Origin: JAGTVG01 sp963820995
Lineage (GTDB): Bacteria > Bacteroidota > Bacteroidia > Cytophagales > Cyclobacteriaceae
DNA length: 64,000 bases
Assembly: GCA_963820995.1 (NCBI GenBank)
Contig: CAWGCL010000006.1
Span: 62,001 to 126,000, forward strand
Direction of reading: 5' to 3'
In this document: one piece after another, positions 1-9,004 of the stretch
Position numbering within the stretch: position 1 is the stretch's first letter
How the letters are laid out: every line of letters starts with the position of its first letter
Made by a program: the position numbers and the translations under genes
The notes under the pieces: model-generated
What the model saw: the letters and a program-made list of their open reading frames with translations, nothing else
Told to the model about the DNA's origin: nothing
The model's database searches: none

Positions 1-419
1 TCATCAAGGAGGATAAGGTCTGTTTCAGGCAGGGAACTAAGAATATGTGGAATAGCAAACAACCTGTCTTCGCATACAGCTACTCCAATTTCATTGTTAA
101 ATTTTTTGTAGTATTGAAAAGGTTCATCACCGATCGTTTTTGCATTGTCATCCTTACCAGCTATAATGAATCCATTTGTTTTTCTTTTATAACCCCGGCT
201 TAGGGTAACAATTTTGTTGCTCCCCCTGAGCAAACTGATCAAATATTCGACAAGAGGGGTTTTGCCCGTTCCTCCAACTGTTAAATTCCCTACTGAAATG
301 CTAGAGACTTGCAGATCAAATGACTTAAAAAAATGTTTATCATAAAGCCAATTACGAATGCTGGTAACCAGCTGGAAAATCACGGAAAATGGAAAAAGTA
401 ATAACCTTATGTACTTCAT
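1..419 (-). CDS. lpxK: Tetraacyldisaccharide 4'-kinase LpxK, N-terminal part (cut by window edge)
   Basis: LpxK phosphorylates the 4' position of the lipid A disaccharide at the inner membrane. Reading the minus strand from the ATG at 419 gives a protein that begins MKYIRLLLFPFSVIFQL. This hydrophobic start is usual for the membrane-anchored N-terminus of LpxK. The family P-loop follows at about residues 43-55 (VGNLTVGGTGKTPLVEYL). About 139 residues are present; the rest lies beyond base 1. The P-loop with the GGTGKTP signature is diagnostic. The gene shows that the organism makes lipid A, as expected for a Gram-negative cell. Confidence 0.93.
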   Translation of the reverse strand, partial: MKYIRLLLFPFSVIFQLVTSIRNWLYDKHFFKSFDLQVSSISVGNLTVGGTGKTPLVEYLISLLRGSNKIVTLSRGYKRKTNGFIIAGKDDNAKTIGDEPFQYYKKFNNEIGVAVCEDRLFAIPHILSSLPETDLILLD

Positions 420-493
420 TCAAATGAAGATATGATACAATAATACCTAAGCAAATCTGTACAAATATAGTATTAAATTAAACCGGTGGTGAT

Positions 494-1078
494 TTAATCG
501 TTATTTTCCTGCTCCAAGGTCTGAGCAACGAGCGATTTCAACATAATTAGTTTTTTAGGAGAGATATTATTGTCTTTATATTCTTCTATTGGCTTTCCCT
601 GGTGTTTGATTAATTTGTTTATTCTATCCCAATTTAGCTTATAGTCGGAATAACCAGATTTTTTCATTTTTTTGGAAAGCTGAACATAAAAATACCTGAT
701 ATAAGGTTTCTTCCAATTCAATTTATAAATATCAACTTTGTAATGCTCACCAATAGCTAATATTTCACGGTTTATCTTTTTGTTTTGCTCAAGAACATCG
801 AGAGATCTGCGTAAGATCTTTTCATTTATGTTTGTTTCCTTTTTTTCCTGTTCTTCTGTAGGTTCCTTCTCCTTCAACCCACTAATGGTTTTAAGTAATT
901 CCTGTAGCTGATGTTCAATTACTTTAAAAAGAGATTGCTGTTCATCATATTGTGCTTTAATCTTGATGATCTGCTCAATAAGATCCTTCTTTTTTATCTT
1001 CTTTTTAATCGCCTTTTTATCTGACTCAGACTGAAGATAAGAGTTTAATACATCATACAAGGAATCCCTTTCTGTCAT
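494..1078 (-). CDS. Unknown basic coiled-coil protein
   Basis: I do not recognise this 194-residue protein. It is rich in Lys, Glu and Gln. Residues about 20-75 and 85-110 look like charged coiled-coil helices, including a KKAIKKKIKKKDL stretch. The C-terminal half (from about residue 110) has aromatic and basic residues in a more globular-looking segment (KPYIRYFYVQLSKK). There is no signal peptide or membrane segment, so it is probably cytoplasmic. It lies upstream of lpxK on the same strand with 74 bases between them, so they may be co-transcribed. The DNA- or RNA-binding appearance is only an impression from composition. Confidence 0.7.
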   Translation of the reverse strand: MTERDSLYDVLNSYLQSESDKKAIKKKIKKKDLIEQIIKIKAQYDEQQSLFKVIEHQLQELLKTISGLKEKEPTEEQEKKETNINEKILRRSLDVLEQNKKINREILAIGEHYKVDIYKLNWKKPYIRYFYVQLSKKMKKSGYSDYKLNWDRINKLIKHQGKPIEEYKDNNISPKKLIMLKSLVAQTLEQENND

Positions 1079-1601
1079 CTGAGGTTTGAATTAATTTGTT
1101 TTGGAAATAGAATAGATGAAATCACCCCTCCCAAGTTAATAAACGACTAAATGTAATGCTATGCTATGTATAAACCCTTTGGCCATATTCTATTGATAAT
1201 AATTATATTTCTAAATTATCCAGAAATTAATAATCAGTAAATTGTAAAAATATTAAAAAACCGGATTAAATATAATTTAAATCCAATAAAATAACTTATA
1301 AATACAATTAATATTGTTGCAAACCTTAAGAACTATTTCTTCTATTCCGTTTGTTAAACTGACCACTCCCCAATCTGATAAGTATATAATTCATTCGATC
1401 ACCTTGACTATCAGATCTGTCAATTTTATAGTAAATGTTAACTGAGATTAACTGTTTACAATCTAAGGTAAATATCGAAAGAATACAATTAAAAACGAAT
1501 ATAATTATAAAAAAATCAAAACTTTTATTTCAAAGCAAGATTTAATAGCATATTTCTTAGATTTGATTGATTAATAGAAGTAAACATTAATTAAGGAAAC
1601 T
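1079..1601. other. Gene-free stretch between divergent genes
   Basis: This very AT-rich interval of about 520 bases separates the minus-strand coiled-coil gene from the plus-strand Nif3 gene, so it should hold promoters for both. I see a TAGATTTG box at 1558-1565 matching the Bacteroidota -7 consensus, but no good TTG partner 17-23 bases upstream. I find no open frame with coding character and no tRNA. Confidence 0.5.
1558..1565 (+). promoter_or_regulatory. Possible -7 promoter element for the Nif3 operon
   Basis: TAGATTTG fits the Bacteroidota primary sigma factor -7 motif TAnnTTTG and lies 36 bases before the ATG of the Nif3 gene. No TTG is found at the expected -33 spacing, so support is weak. 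Confidence 0.3.
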
Positions 1602-2699
1602 ATGGCAAAAATCAATGATATTATTATGCATCTTGAGCAAATTGCTCCGCCCCTTCTGCAGGAAGATTATGATAATGCCGGTTTGTTAACTGGAAGTAAA
1701 AATCAGGAAATTGCAGGAGTTTTGATTAGTCTTGATGCCACAGAAGCTGTTATTGATGAAGCCATCAGTTTAGGTTTTAATTTAGTTATCTCCCATCACC
1801 CGATTATTTTCAGGGGATTAAAAAAAATAACAGGTTCAAATTATGTAGAAAGGACTATTATAAAAGCTATAAAAAACGATATAGCCCTTTATGCTATACA
1901 TACAAACCTGGATAATGTTAAAAATGGGGTCAATAAAAAAATTGCAGACAAATTAGGACTTGCAGATGTCAGGATCTTAAAGTCAAAGGTCTCGGGTTTA
2001 TGCAAATTGGTATCCTTTGTACCTAAAGATAATGTACTGGAAGTACTTGATTCTGTGCATGTAGCTGGAGCTGGTGTAATAGGTAATTATGATCATTGTA
2101 GCTTTCGAACACCTGGCACTGGCCGCTTTAAACCGAACAAAAAGGCAAATCCTTATACTGGGAAAAGAAATGAAATTGAGGAGGTTGATGAGGTGCGTAT
2201 TGAATTAATATTTCCGGAACATTTAGAGCAAAATGTAATAGAAGCATTAAAAACTGCCCATCCCTATGAAGAGGTAGCATACTATATTCATAAGCTAGAC
2301 AATAAAGCAGAAGATATAGGAAGCGGCATGATCGGTCATTTGGAAAATGATTTAAGTATGAAAGAATTCCTCTTGACCTTAAAAAAGACTTTTAATCTCG
2401 AACATATTAAATATACACCTATCCAAAATGATAAGATCAAAAAAGTGGCTGTCTGTGGAGGTGCTGGTTCTTTCTTGATTAAAGTAGCTAGAGAGGCAGG
2501 TGCAGATGCGTTTATCAGTGCTGATATTAAGTATCATGAGTATTTTGATGCAGAGGGAAAAATCCTGGTCGCAGATATCGGACACTATGAAAGTGAAGTA
2601 TTTACAAAAGAATTGATTTTAGAGTTATTAAAGAAAAAATTTAGTAATATTGCACTCCAATTATCAGAGGTAAACACTAATCCAATAAGATATATCTAA
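1602..2699 (+). CDS. Nif3-like dinuclear metal centre protein (DUF34)
   Basis: Members of the Nif3/DUF34 family form hexamers that bind two metal ions per subunit; a GTP cyclohydrolase I type 2 activity has been suggested for some members, but the cellular role is unsettled. The protein has 365 residues, the length of the form with an inserted central domain. Metal-ligand motifs are visible: SHHPIIFRG near residues 64-72, AIHTNLDN near 101-108, and the C-terminal DIGHYESE. The inserted PII-like domain (about residues 130-235) carries the HPYEEVAYY motif. It is followed after 7 bases by a C4 zinc-ribbon gene, a neighbour pair common in Bacteroidota, and the two almost certainly form one operon ended by the terminator at 3527. 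Confidence 0.93.
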   Translation: MAKINDIIMHLEQIAPPLLQEDYDNAGLLTGSKNQEIAGVLISLDATEAVIDEAISLGFNLVISHHPIIFRGLKKITGSNYVERTIIKAIKNDIALYAIHTNLDNVKNGVNKKIADKLGLADVRILKSKVSGLCKLVSFVPKDNVLEVLDSVHVAGAGVIGNYDHCSFRTPGTGRFKPNKKANPYTGKRNEIEEVDEVRIELIFPEHLEQNVIEALKTAHPYEEVAYYIHKLDNKAEDIGSGMIGHLENDLSMKEFLLTLKKTFNLEHIKYTPIQNDKIKKVAVCGGAGSFLIKVAREAGADAFISADIKYHEYFDAEGKILVADIGHYESEVFTKELILELLKKKFSNIALQLSEVNTNPIRYI

Positions 2700-2706
2700 A
2701 ATTTAC

Positions 2707-3489
2707 ATGGAAAGTACGGTAGCCCAGAAGTTAGAAGCACTTGTAAAACTTCAATCATTAGATTCACAGCTAAACGAATTAACTAAAATCAGAGGGGCGC
2801 TTCCCGATGAAGTACAGGATCTCGAGGATGAAATAATAGGGTATGAAACACGCATAGCCAATTATGTAAAAGAGACTGAAGCCATTGAAGCAGGAATCGA
2901 AGACAAAAGAAACGCTAAGAAAAATGCTGAACAACTTATTGCCAAATATGGAGAACAGCAAATGAATGTTCGAAATAATAGGGAATATGATGCGATTACA
3001 AAGGAAATCGAACTTCAGCAACTTGAAATTCAGATTTCAGAGAAGAAGATCAATGAGTCATATGAAGCTATAAAAAAGATAGAAGAACTCATCGAGGAAA
3101 CGAAATCTATACTTGATGAAAGGAATAAAGACCTCTCTAGCAAGAAATCAGAGCTTGATGTAATTGTAGCTGAAAGCGAAGAGGAGGAACAAAAATTGAT
3201 GAAACTCAGGGAAAAGGCTACAAAGCACATCGAGGAAAGGCTTCTCAAATCATATACAAAGATTCGCAATAATGCAAAAAATGGCCTTGCTGTAGTCTCT
3301 ATAAAGAGAGGGGCTTGTGGAGGATGTTTTAATATCGCCCCACCGCAGCGACAAGCAGAAGTTCGTGAAAGAAAAAAATTAATAGTATGCGAACATTGTG
3401 GCCGTATTTTGGCTGATGTCGAAGACGTTGTAGAAGAACCCGAAAAGAAAAAAAGAACCAGAGCTACGACTAGCCGGGCGAAAAAATAA
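2707..3489 (+). CDS. C4-type zinc ribbon protein with long coiled coil (CdsZ-like)
   Basis: The 260-residue protein is mostly one long antiparallel coiled coil (about residues 5-180, rich in Glu and Lys). A C-terminal zinc ribbon with two Cys pairs follows, CGGC near residue 205 and CEHC near 229. The very end is a basic tail (KKKRTRATTSRAKK). This layout matches the zinc-ribbon family (formerly DUF164) found beside Nif3 genes across many bacteria. The basic tail and zinc ribbon suggest contact with nucleic acid or ribosomes, but this is inference. The start ATG lies 7 bases after the Nif3 stop. Confidence 0.88.
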   Translation: MESTVAQKLEALVKLQSLDSQLNELTKIRGALPDEVQDLEDEIIGYETRIANYVKETEAIEAGIEDKRNAKKNAEQLIAKYGEQQMNVRNNREYDAITKEIELQQLEIQISEKKINESYEAIKKIEELIEETKSILDERNKDLSSKKSELDVIVAESEEEEQKLMKLREKATKHIEERLLKSYTKIRNNAKNGLAVVSIKRGACGGCFNIAPPQRQAEVRERKKLIVCEHCGRILADVEDVVEEPEKKKRTRATTSRAKK

Positions 3490-3509
3490 ATTAAGCAATT
3501 AAAAAAAGC

Positions 3510-5006
3510 TTGATCAAGATATATACAAAGCGGGCATTACTTTTAATTTGCCCGCTTTTATTTTTTTATACGAATTCTGTCTTTAGCCAATCTTATGATA
3601 AAAGATTAATTCTAGCATATCATAAGGTGTTGGATCTAAATTTCAGAAGTGAAATTCCTTCTCTTTCTTTAGACAACTATCAACCGACCAATGATAAAGC
3701 CTTTCAAGCATATATCCTAAATTTAAAGAACACGCTTGATCTCCTCTTGGTGCATGATCCTGACAAATACAAATCATATGCAAAGGATGAAAAAAAATAT
3801 TCTCATATACTAAATGGCCTGAATGAAGATGATCCATTTGTCAATTACTTAAAAATTGAATTTAAAGTTCACCGTGGGCTTATAAAGATTAAATATGGCG
3901 ATAGGATTTCAGGAGCCTTTAATCTCATACAGGCTTTTCGAAATATTCGAACATTTGAAGAAGAATATACCGGGCAAATCTATACTTTAAAATTATCAGG
4001 AATATTAAATATTATTCTTTCCCTGTTTCCGGACCAATATAATTGGATTCTAAACATGTTTCAGGTTGTTCCTGATTATAATAAAGGCATTAATTATTTA
4101 AAAGAACTTTCAGAGAGTAATTCGGTGTTTAACCGGGAAGGAATATTAATGTATGCCTTATCTCAATCCTTTTACAGTGACAATTCAAATGAAGCAATTG
4201 AAACTTTAAAATCAAATAGTTTATTATTCGATAAGAGCCTGTTATTTAGCTATTTACTTGGTCTTTCTTCAATTAAAAATAGAAACAACCAGGAGGCTAT
4301 AAAGTATTTTGATTCATGTCTGAATTTTGGCAGGTCATATCTGCAAATTCCTGCAATCAATTACTATCGTGCCGAATCATACCTCAAAGATTTGAGTTTT
4401 AATAAGGCCGTTTATTTATACGATCTTTATCTCAATAAACCAGATGGCGAACTATTCGTTAAGGACGCAAACTACAAATTATTCAATCTCGCCTTCCTCT
4501 ATAGCATCCCGGATAGTGCGTATGAAAATTATCAAACCAGAGTTCTTTCTGTAGGGAGTTTGCAAACTGGTGCGGACAGATATGCTTATAATCGAATAAC
4601 AAATAACTATATCCCCGACAGTACGCTTTTTAAATCCAGACTGTTATTTGATGGAGGATATTTTGAAAGATCTATTCAAACATTATCCTCTAGTAAAATC
4701 TCAAATTATACAAAAACAGAAGAAAAATGCGAGTTTTATTATCGATATGCCCGGAATTATCAATTGCTAAAAGCATTTGATACCTCAATAAATTACTATA
4801 ATAAGGTTATTGAAGTAAAAGGTTCTGAAGAATTTTATTTTTGGGGAAATGCGCTCTTAAATCTGGGTCATATTTATTCCGGTTTAGAGAATTATTCAAA
4901 AGCAAAGGAATATTATGAACGTGCTTTAGACTATAAAGGTGAATCATACCGAAATAGTATAAGGACTGAAGCTAAAGCTGGTCTTAAAAAGATTTCTGAT
5001 CACTAA
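3510..5006 (+). CDS. Secreted TPR-repeat protein of unknown role
   Basis: The 498-residue protein starts with a good signal peptide: basic n-region (KIYTKR), hydrophobic core (ALLLICPLLFFY) and a likely cleavage near FSQS at about residue 27. The rest is helical, with degenerate tetratricopeptide repeats. Clear ones are near residues 250-310 (an NQEAIKYFDSCLNFG unit) and at the C-terminus (YSKAKEYYERALDYKG). It is probably periplasmic and protein-binding. The only usable start I see is TTG at 3510; the next in-frame ATG lies far inside. A transcription terminator overlaps the signal peptide codons, so the gene may be read from leak-through or from its own promoter. The stop overlaps the stop of dnaB on the other strand by four bases. 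Confidence 0.8.
   Translation: MIKIYTKRALLLICPLLFFYTNSVFSQSYDKRLILAYHKVLDLNFRSEIPSLSLDNYQPTNDKAFQAYILNLKNTLDLLLVHDPDKYKSYAKDEKKYSHILNGLNEDDPFVNYLKIEFKVHRGLIKIKYGDRISGAFNLIQAFRNIRTFEEEYTGQIYTLKLSGILNIILSLFPDQYNWILNMFQVVPDYNKGINYLKELSESNSVFNREGILMYALSQSFYSDNSNEAIETLKSNSLLFDKSLLFSYLLGLSSIKNRNNQEAIKYFDSCLNFGRSYLQIPAINYYRAESYLKDLSFNKAVYLYDLYLNKPDGELFVKDANYKLFNLAFLYSIPDSAYENYQTRVLSVGSLQTGADRYAYNRITNNYIPDSTLFKSRLLFDGGYFERSIQTLSSSKISNYTKTEEKCEFYYRYARNYQLLKAFDTSINYYNKVIEVKGSEEFYFWGNALLNLGHIYSGLENYSKAKEYYERALDYKGESYRNSIRTEAKAGLKKISDH
3527..3567 (+). terminator. Strong intrinsic terminator overlapping the start of the next gene
   Basis: A perfect 10-base-pair stem (AAAGCGGGCA at 3527-3536 with TGCCCGCTTT at 3549-3558) encloses a 12-base loop. 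It is followed by a T-rich run (TATTTTTTTA). This should end the Nif3/zinc-ribbon transcript. It lies inside the region that encodes the signal peptide of the following TPR protein. Confidence 0.8.
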
Positions 5007-6559
5007 AATGGCGCTTTCGAATCTCCACTTTCTTTATTTTTATTTTCGTCCTTACTATTGATTCGACTTCTGAATGTAAAATATCCATTACCTTGATCCC
5101 CACCATCCTTATTTCCATGACTACCAAATCCTTCAAACCCTTCATCCAGGTCATCAAATTTAGTCAGATGCCCAATAAATTTGAGTTTAACTGTGCCAAG
5201 ACTACCATTTCTGTGTTTGGCGATATTTATTTCACCAATACCCTTGGTACTCTGCCCATTTTCATCTTCAGTTATTTTATAATACTCCGGTCGATATAAA
5301 AACAAGACCATATCCGCATCCTGTTCTATTGAACCAGATTCCCTGAGGTCGGAAAGCTGAGGCCGCTTATCTCCTCCCCTTGTTTCAACAGCCCGGCTAA
5401 GCTGAGAAATTGCTATTACAGGGATATTCAATTCCTTAGCAATATTTTTCAGGGCCCGTGATATAGATGCTATTTCTTGCTCCCTATTGCCGCTGGACAT
5501 TGTTTTAGATTTGTCACCTGACATCAACTGAAGGTAATCTACAATTAATAATTCAACACCATGTTGTGCAACCAAACGTCTGGCTTTTGCCCGTAATTCC
5601 AGAATGGTCAAAGCGGGTGTGTCATCTATATAAATTGGAGCTTCCGTCAATTTGGAAGTTTTATATACCAATTGTTCCCATTCGTAATCTTCCAGATTTC
5701 CCTTTTTTATTTTATCTCCTTCCAATTCAGCTTCAGCAGAGATTAACCTGTTCACTAACTGTATAGAAGACATTTCAAGTGAAAAAATAGCACATGGACG
5801 ATTAAAATCAACAGCTGCGTTTCTAAGTGCTGAAACAACAAGAGCTGTTTTACCCATACCAGGTCGGGCTGCTATAATAACCAGGTCGGATTTTTGCCAA
5901 CCGGAAGTCAGACGGTCCAATGCTGTAAATCCTGAAGGTATTCCAGTTAGGCCATCTTTCTGATTCTTTTTTACTTCAAGCTCTTTTATAGCATCGTTCA
6001 TTAAAGAACGCATACTGTCAAAATTCTTTCGAATATTGGTTTCAGAAACTTCAAAAAGTGATTGTTCCGTTTTATCAAGCAATTCAAAAACATCCGTCGA
6101 ATCTTCATAAGCATCTTTCTGAATCTCTGAAGATATTTGTATCAATGACCGCTTAATGGCCATTTCTATAATTAGTCTCGCATGATATTCGATATTTGCT
6201 GAGGAATTAACCTTTGAGGTCAGGCTGGTGATATAATAAGCACCTCCTACAAATTCAAGCTTACCCTTTTTCCTCAACCTGTTGGTCACCGTCAAAATAT
6301 CCACAGGCTCTGAATCTTCAAAGAGCTCCCTTATTACCTCGTAGATCTCACTATGAGCATCTTTATAAAAAATTTCAGGCTTTAAAATTTCAATGACCTG
6401 CGATAAAGCATCCTTTTCAAGCATTAATGCTCCTAAAATAGCTTCCTCAAGTTCTGGTGCCTGTGGTGGCAACTTACCCAGATGGGCACTTAAGTCCAGG
6501 TTTGCAATTGATCTGCCCCTCGGCCCTATACGAATTTTTGATGATTTCTCCGACTCCAT
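5003..6559 (-). CDS. dnaB: Replicative DNA helicase DnaB
   Basis: DnaB is the hexameric helicase that unwinds DNA at the replication fork. The 518-residue protein has the N-terminal primase-interaction domain (about residues 30-135, starting PPQAPELEEAILGALML). A RecA-like ATPase domain follows, with Walker A ARPGMGKTAL near residue 235, Walker B LLIVDYLQLM near 340 and the conserved RGGDKRPQLSDLRESG segment near 400. The C-terminal tail after about residue 480 is low in complexity (GNKDGGDQGNG, NKNKESGDSK). No intein is visible. It is transcribed alone on the minus strand and divergently from mpl. Confidence 0.97.
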   Translation of the reverse strand: MESEKSSKIRIGPRGRSIANLDLSAHLGKLPPQAPELEEAILGALMLEKDALSQVIEILKPEIFYKDAHSEIYEVIRELFEDSEPVDILTVTNRLRKKGKLEFVGGAYYITSLTSKVNSSANIEYHARLIIEMAIKRSLIQISSEIQKDAYEDSTDVFELLDKTEQSLFEVSETNIRKNFDSMRSLMNDAIKELEVKKNQKDGLTGIPSGFTALDRLTSGWQKSDLVIIAARPGMGKTALVVSALRNAAVDFNRPCAIFSLEMSSIQLVNRLISAEAELEGDKIKKGNLEDYEWEQLVYKTSKLTEAPIYIDDTPALTILELRAKARRLVAQHGVELLIVDYLQLMSGDKSKTMSSGNREQEIASISRALKNIAKELNIPVIAISQLSRAVETRGGDKRPQLSDLRESGSIEQDADMVLFLYRPEYYKITEDENGQSTKGIGEINIAKHRNGSLGTVKLKFIGHLTKFDDLDEGFEGFGSHGNKDGGDQGNGYFTFRSRINSKDENKNKESGDSKAPF

Positions 6560-6590
6560 TAACCCTTATAAAAACATGTATTCATTTAAA

Positions 6591-6598
6591 CAAATGTA
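6591..6598 (-). promoter_or_regulatory. Possible -7 element for dnaB
   Basis: Read on the minus strand the bases are TACATTTG, a match to TAnnTTTG, about 30 bases upstream of the dnaB ATG. No TTG lies at the right distance, so this is a weak call. Confidence 0.25.
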
Positions 6599-6730
6599 AG
6601 TCATCCAACCAGGTATAAAAAAGAAAATCTGAATAAGTTTTGGCATTTTTTTCCACAACCCTATTCAGTATTATCAACAAAGAAAAATCACTTTTTAACA
6701 AATTATTAACATCATTTTAATTGAGTCCTT

Positions 6731-6760
6731 TTGGACCGTCATTAGATTATTATAAATTTG
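6731..6760 (+). promoter_or_regulatory. Bacteroidota-type promoter for mpl
   Basis: TTG at 6731-6733 and TAAATTTG at 6753-6760 are separated by 19 bases, the canonical -33/-7 arrangement of the Bacteroidota primary sigma factor. The ATG of mpl is at 6771, which implies a very short leader of only a few bases. Confidence 0.55.
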
Positions 6761-6770
6761 AGATTATTAT

Positions 6771-8150
6771 ATGATCAACCATAACCAACACATCCATTTT
6801 ATTGCAATAGGTGGAAGCGCCATGCATAACTTGGCAATAGCCTTATATCAAACAGGATATTATGTAACAGGTTCAGATGATGATATTTTTGAGCCCTCAA
6901 GATCGAGGTTATCTGCAAACGGACTTTTACCATCTGAATTGGGCTGGCATCCTGAAAAAATAACTAAAGAAACGAAAGCTGTTATCCTGGGAATGCATGC
7001 CAGAATCGATAATCCCGAATTGAATAGAGCTATTGATCTCGGTATTCAAATATTTTCATTTCCTGATTTCGTTTATGAATCTTCCAAAAATGCAAAAAGG
7101 GTTGTAATTGCAGGTTCGCATGGAAAAACCACTATTACTTCTATAATTATGCATGTCCTGAAACACGCTGGTCAGGAATTTGATTACCTCGTGGGGGCAG
7201 GACTACAAGGATTCAATAATATGGTTAAGCTCAATGGTTCCCCTATTATTGTACTTGAAGGAGACGAATATCTGTCCTCCGCCCTGGACCGAACACCTAA
7301 ATTTATCAGGTATAATCATAACATTGGCCTCCTCAGCGGAATTGCCTGGGACCATATCAATGCCTTCCCATCTAAAGATGATTATATTGATCAATTTGGA
7401 AAATTCATCGATAATACCCCTGATGATGGCGCCATAATATACTTTGAGGAAGATGATGTAATCAAGAAATTGATCAAAAGCAAGAAAAGAAGTTTTATAA
7501 CAATACCATATTCTACACCTGATTATACTGTATGTAATGGTCATTATATATTAAAAAATGGCAAATCAGAGAAAAAATTAAAGCTATTTGGCAAACATAA
7601 TATGCAGAACCTGGCTGGTGCAATGGAGGTTTTAAAACTGTTAAACCTGAAGGATAAAGATATAATTCAGGCGCTTGAATCATTTGAAGGTGCAGCAAAC
7701 CGGCTTGAAAAATTGTATGATGCCAATAGAATTGTTATTTATAAGGATTTTGCTCATTCACCATCCAAATTAAAATCAACAGTTGAAGCTGTTTATGAGT
7801 TATACCCGGGGAAAAAAATCATCTCATGTTTCGAATTACACACGTATAGTAGCTTGAATAAAGATTTCCTAATAGAATACAATGATAGCTTCCTAAAAGA
7901 TGGCCTTAACCTTGTTTTTGTTAACGACCATACCCTTGAAATTAAGAAAATGCCTCCTTTGAGTGAAGAAGTAATTAAAACCGGCTTCAATAATGATAAT
8001 CTGATTATTGCCCGGACAAAGCAAGACTTAGAGAATTTTATACTTAATAACATTCAGCCTGATACCGTGCTTTTGTTTATGAGTTCCGGTAACTTTGGTG
8101 GAATGATTTATTCTGAATTTATTAATAAGATTACCCAACAATTACCATAA
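6771..8150 (+). CDS. mpl: UDP-N-acetylmuramate:L-alanyl-gamma-D-glutamyl-meso-diaminopimelate ligase (Mpl, Mur ligase family)
   Basis: Mpl reattaches the recovered cell-wall tripeptide to UDP-MurNAc during peptidoglycan recycling. The 459-residue protein shows the Mur ligase order: an N-terminal Rossmann domain (HFIAIGGSAMHNLA), a P-loop (AGSHGKTTITS near residue 116), and the central motifs LEGDEY and GIAWDHINAF. The C-terminal domain carries KDFAHSPSKLKST in place of the DDYAHxP motif of MurC. The HxxGIGGxxM-type start altered to AIGGSAMHNLA, together with FAHSP, points to Mpl rather than MurC. It is followed after 7 bases by an exonuclease gene. Confidence 0.88.
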   Translation: MINHNQHIHFIAIGGSAMHNLAIALYQTGYYVTGSDDDIFEPSRSRLSANGLLPSELGWHPEKITKETKAVILGMHARIDNPELNRAIDLGIQIFSFPDFVYESSKNAKRVVIAGSHGKTTITSIIMHVLKHAGQEFDYLVGAGLQGFNNMVKLNGSPIIVLEGDEYLSSALDRTPKFIRYNHNIGLLSGIAWDHINAFPSKDDYIDQFGKFIDNTPDDGAIIYFEEDDVIKKLIKSKKRSFITIPYSTPDYTVCNGHYILKNGKSEKKLKLFGKHNMQNLAGAMEVLKLLNLKDKDIIQALESFEGAANRLEKLYDANRIVIYKDFAHSPSKLKSTVEAVYELYPGKKIISCFELHTYSSLNKDFLIEYNDSFLKDGLNLVFVNDHTLEIKKMPPLSEEVIKTGFNNDNLIIARTKQDLENFILNNIQPDTVLLFMSSGNFGGMIYSEFINKITQQLP

Positions 8151-8157
8151 TCATATA

Positions 8158-8964
8158 ATGTATTTAAAACTTAGAAACCCACTTATCTTTTTTGATCTTG
8201 AAACTACCGGCATCAACATATCAAAAGATAAAATAGTTGAAATAGCAGCTATAAAAATACTTACAGATGGTTCCCGGATCGAGAAAGTTCATAGAGTTAA
8301 TCCTGAGATTCCCATTCCAGAGGAAGCAAGCCTGATTCATGGAATTTATGAAGAAGATGTAAAAAATGAACCAACCTTCAAACAGCTTGCAAAGGAACTT
8401 GCACAGTTTTTTGAAGGTTCTGATCTGGCAGGATTCAATATACTCAAGTTTGACGTACCCCTCCTGGTAGAAGAATTTCTTCGAACTGGAATTGATTTTG
8501 ATATCAGTAATAAGAAACTCCTAGATGCACAGAAGATCTTCCATATGATGGAAAAAAGAAATCTCACTGCGGCATATAAATTTTATTGTGACAAAGACCT
8601 TGAGGATGCACATAGTGCTTTGGCTGATACCCAAGCTACAATTGAAGTATTCGAGGAACAGATTCAACGTTACGAAAATTTGGAGGTGATAGATCTTCAA
8701 GGCAAAAAGGTTGGAATAATTGAAAATGATATGGGACAAATCCACAACCTGACCAATCGAAGGATGGTAGATCTGGCTGGCAGAGTCGTTTTTAATGATG
8801 ATGGGGAAGAAATTTTTAATTTTGGAAAGCACAAAGGAAAGAAGGTTATAGACGTTTTTAACGCTGAACCCTCCTATTATGATTGGATGCTTAAAAACGA
8901 CTTTCCGTTGGACACAAAACGAAAACTTACACAAATAAAGTTGAGGGCTTTTAACCAAGGCTAG
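8158..8964 (+). CDS. DnaQ-like 3'-5' exonuclease with C-terminal DUF3820-like domain
   Basis: The protein (268 residues) has a DEDDh exonuclease domain in residues about 8-170. Visible motifs are Exo I FFDLETTG, Exo II in GFNILKFDVPLL, and Exo III HSALADTQAT. This fold is shared with the proofreading epsilon subunit of DNA polymerase III. A short second domain near residues 220-265 (FNFGKHKGKKVIDV and YYDWMLKNDFP) resembles DUF3820, seen fused to such exonucleases in Bacteroidota. It starts 7 bases after mpl and is probably co-transcribed. A stand-alone repair exonuclease is as likely as a true polymerase subunit. Confidence 0.87.
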   Translation: MYLKLRNPLIFFDLETTGINISKDKIVEIAAIKILTDGSRIEKVHRVNPEIPIPEEASLIHGIYEEDVKNEPTFKQLAKELAQFFEGSDLAGFNILKFDVPLLVEEFLRTGIDFDISNKKLLDAQKIFHMMEKRNLTAAYKFYCDKDLEDAHSALADTQATIEVFEEQIQRYENLEVIDLQGKKVGIIENDMGQIHNLTNRRMVDLAGRVVFNDDGEEIFNFGKHKGKKVIDVFNAEPSYYDWMLKNDFPLDTKRKLTQIKLRAFNQG

Positions 8965-9004
8965 ATTTTAGTAAATTATATATTTATTTACAATTAATGA
9001 TTTT

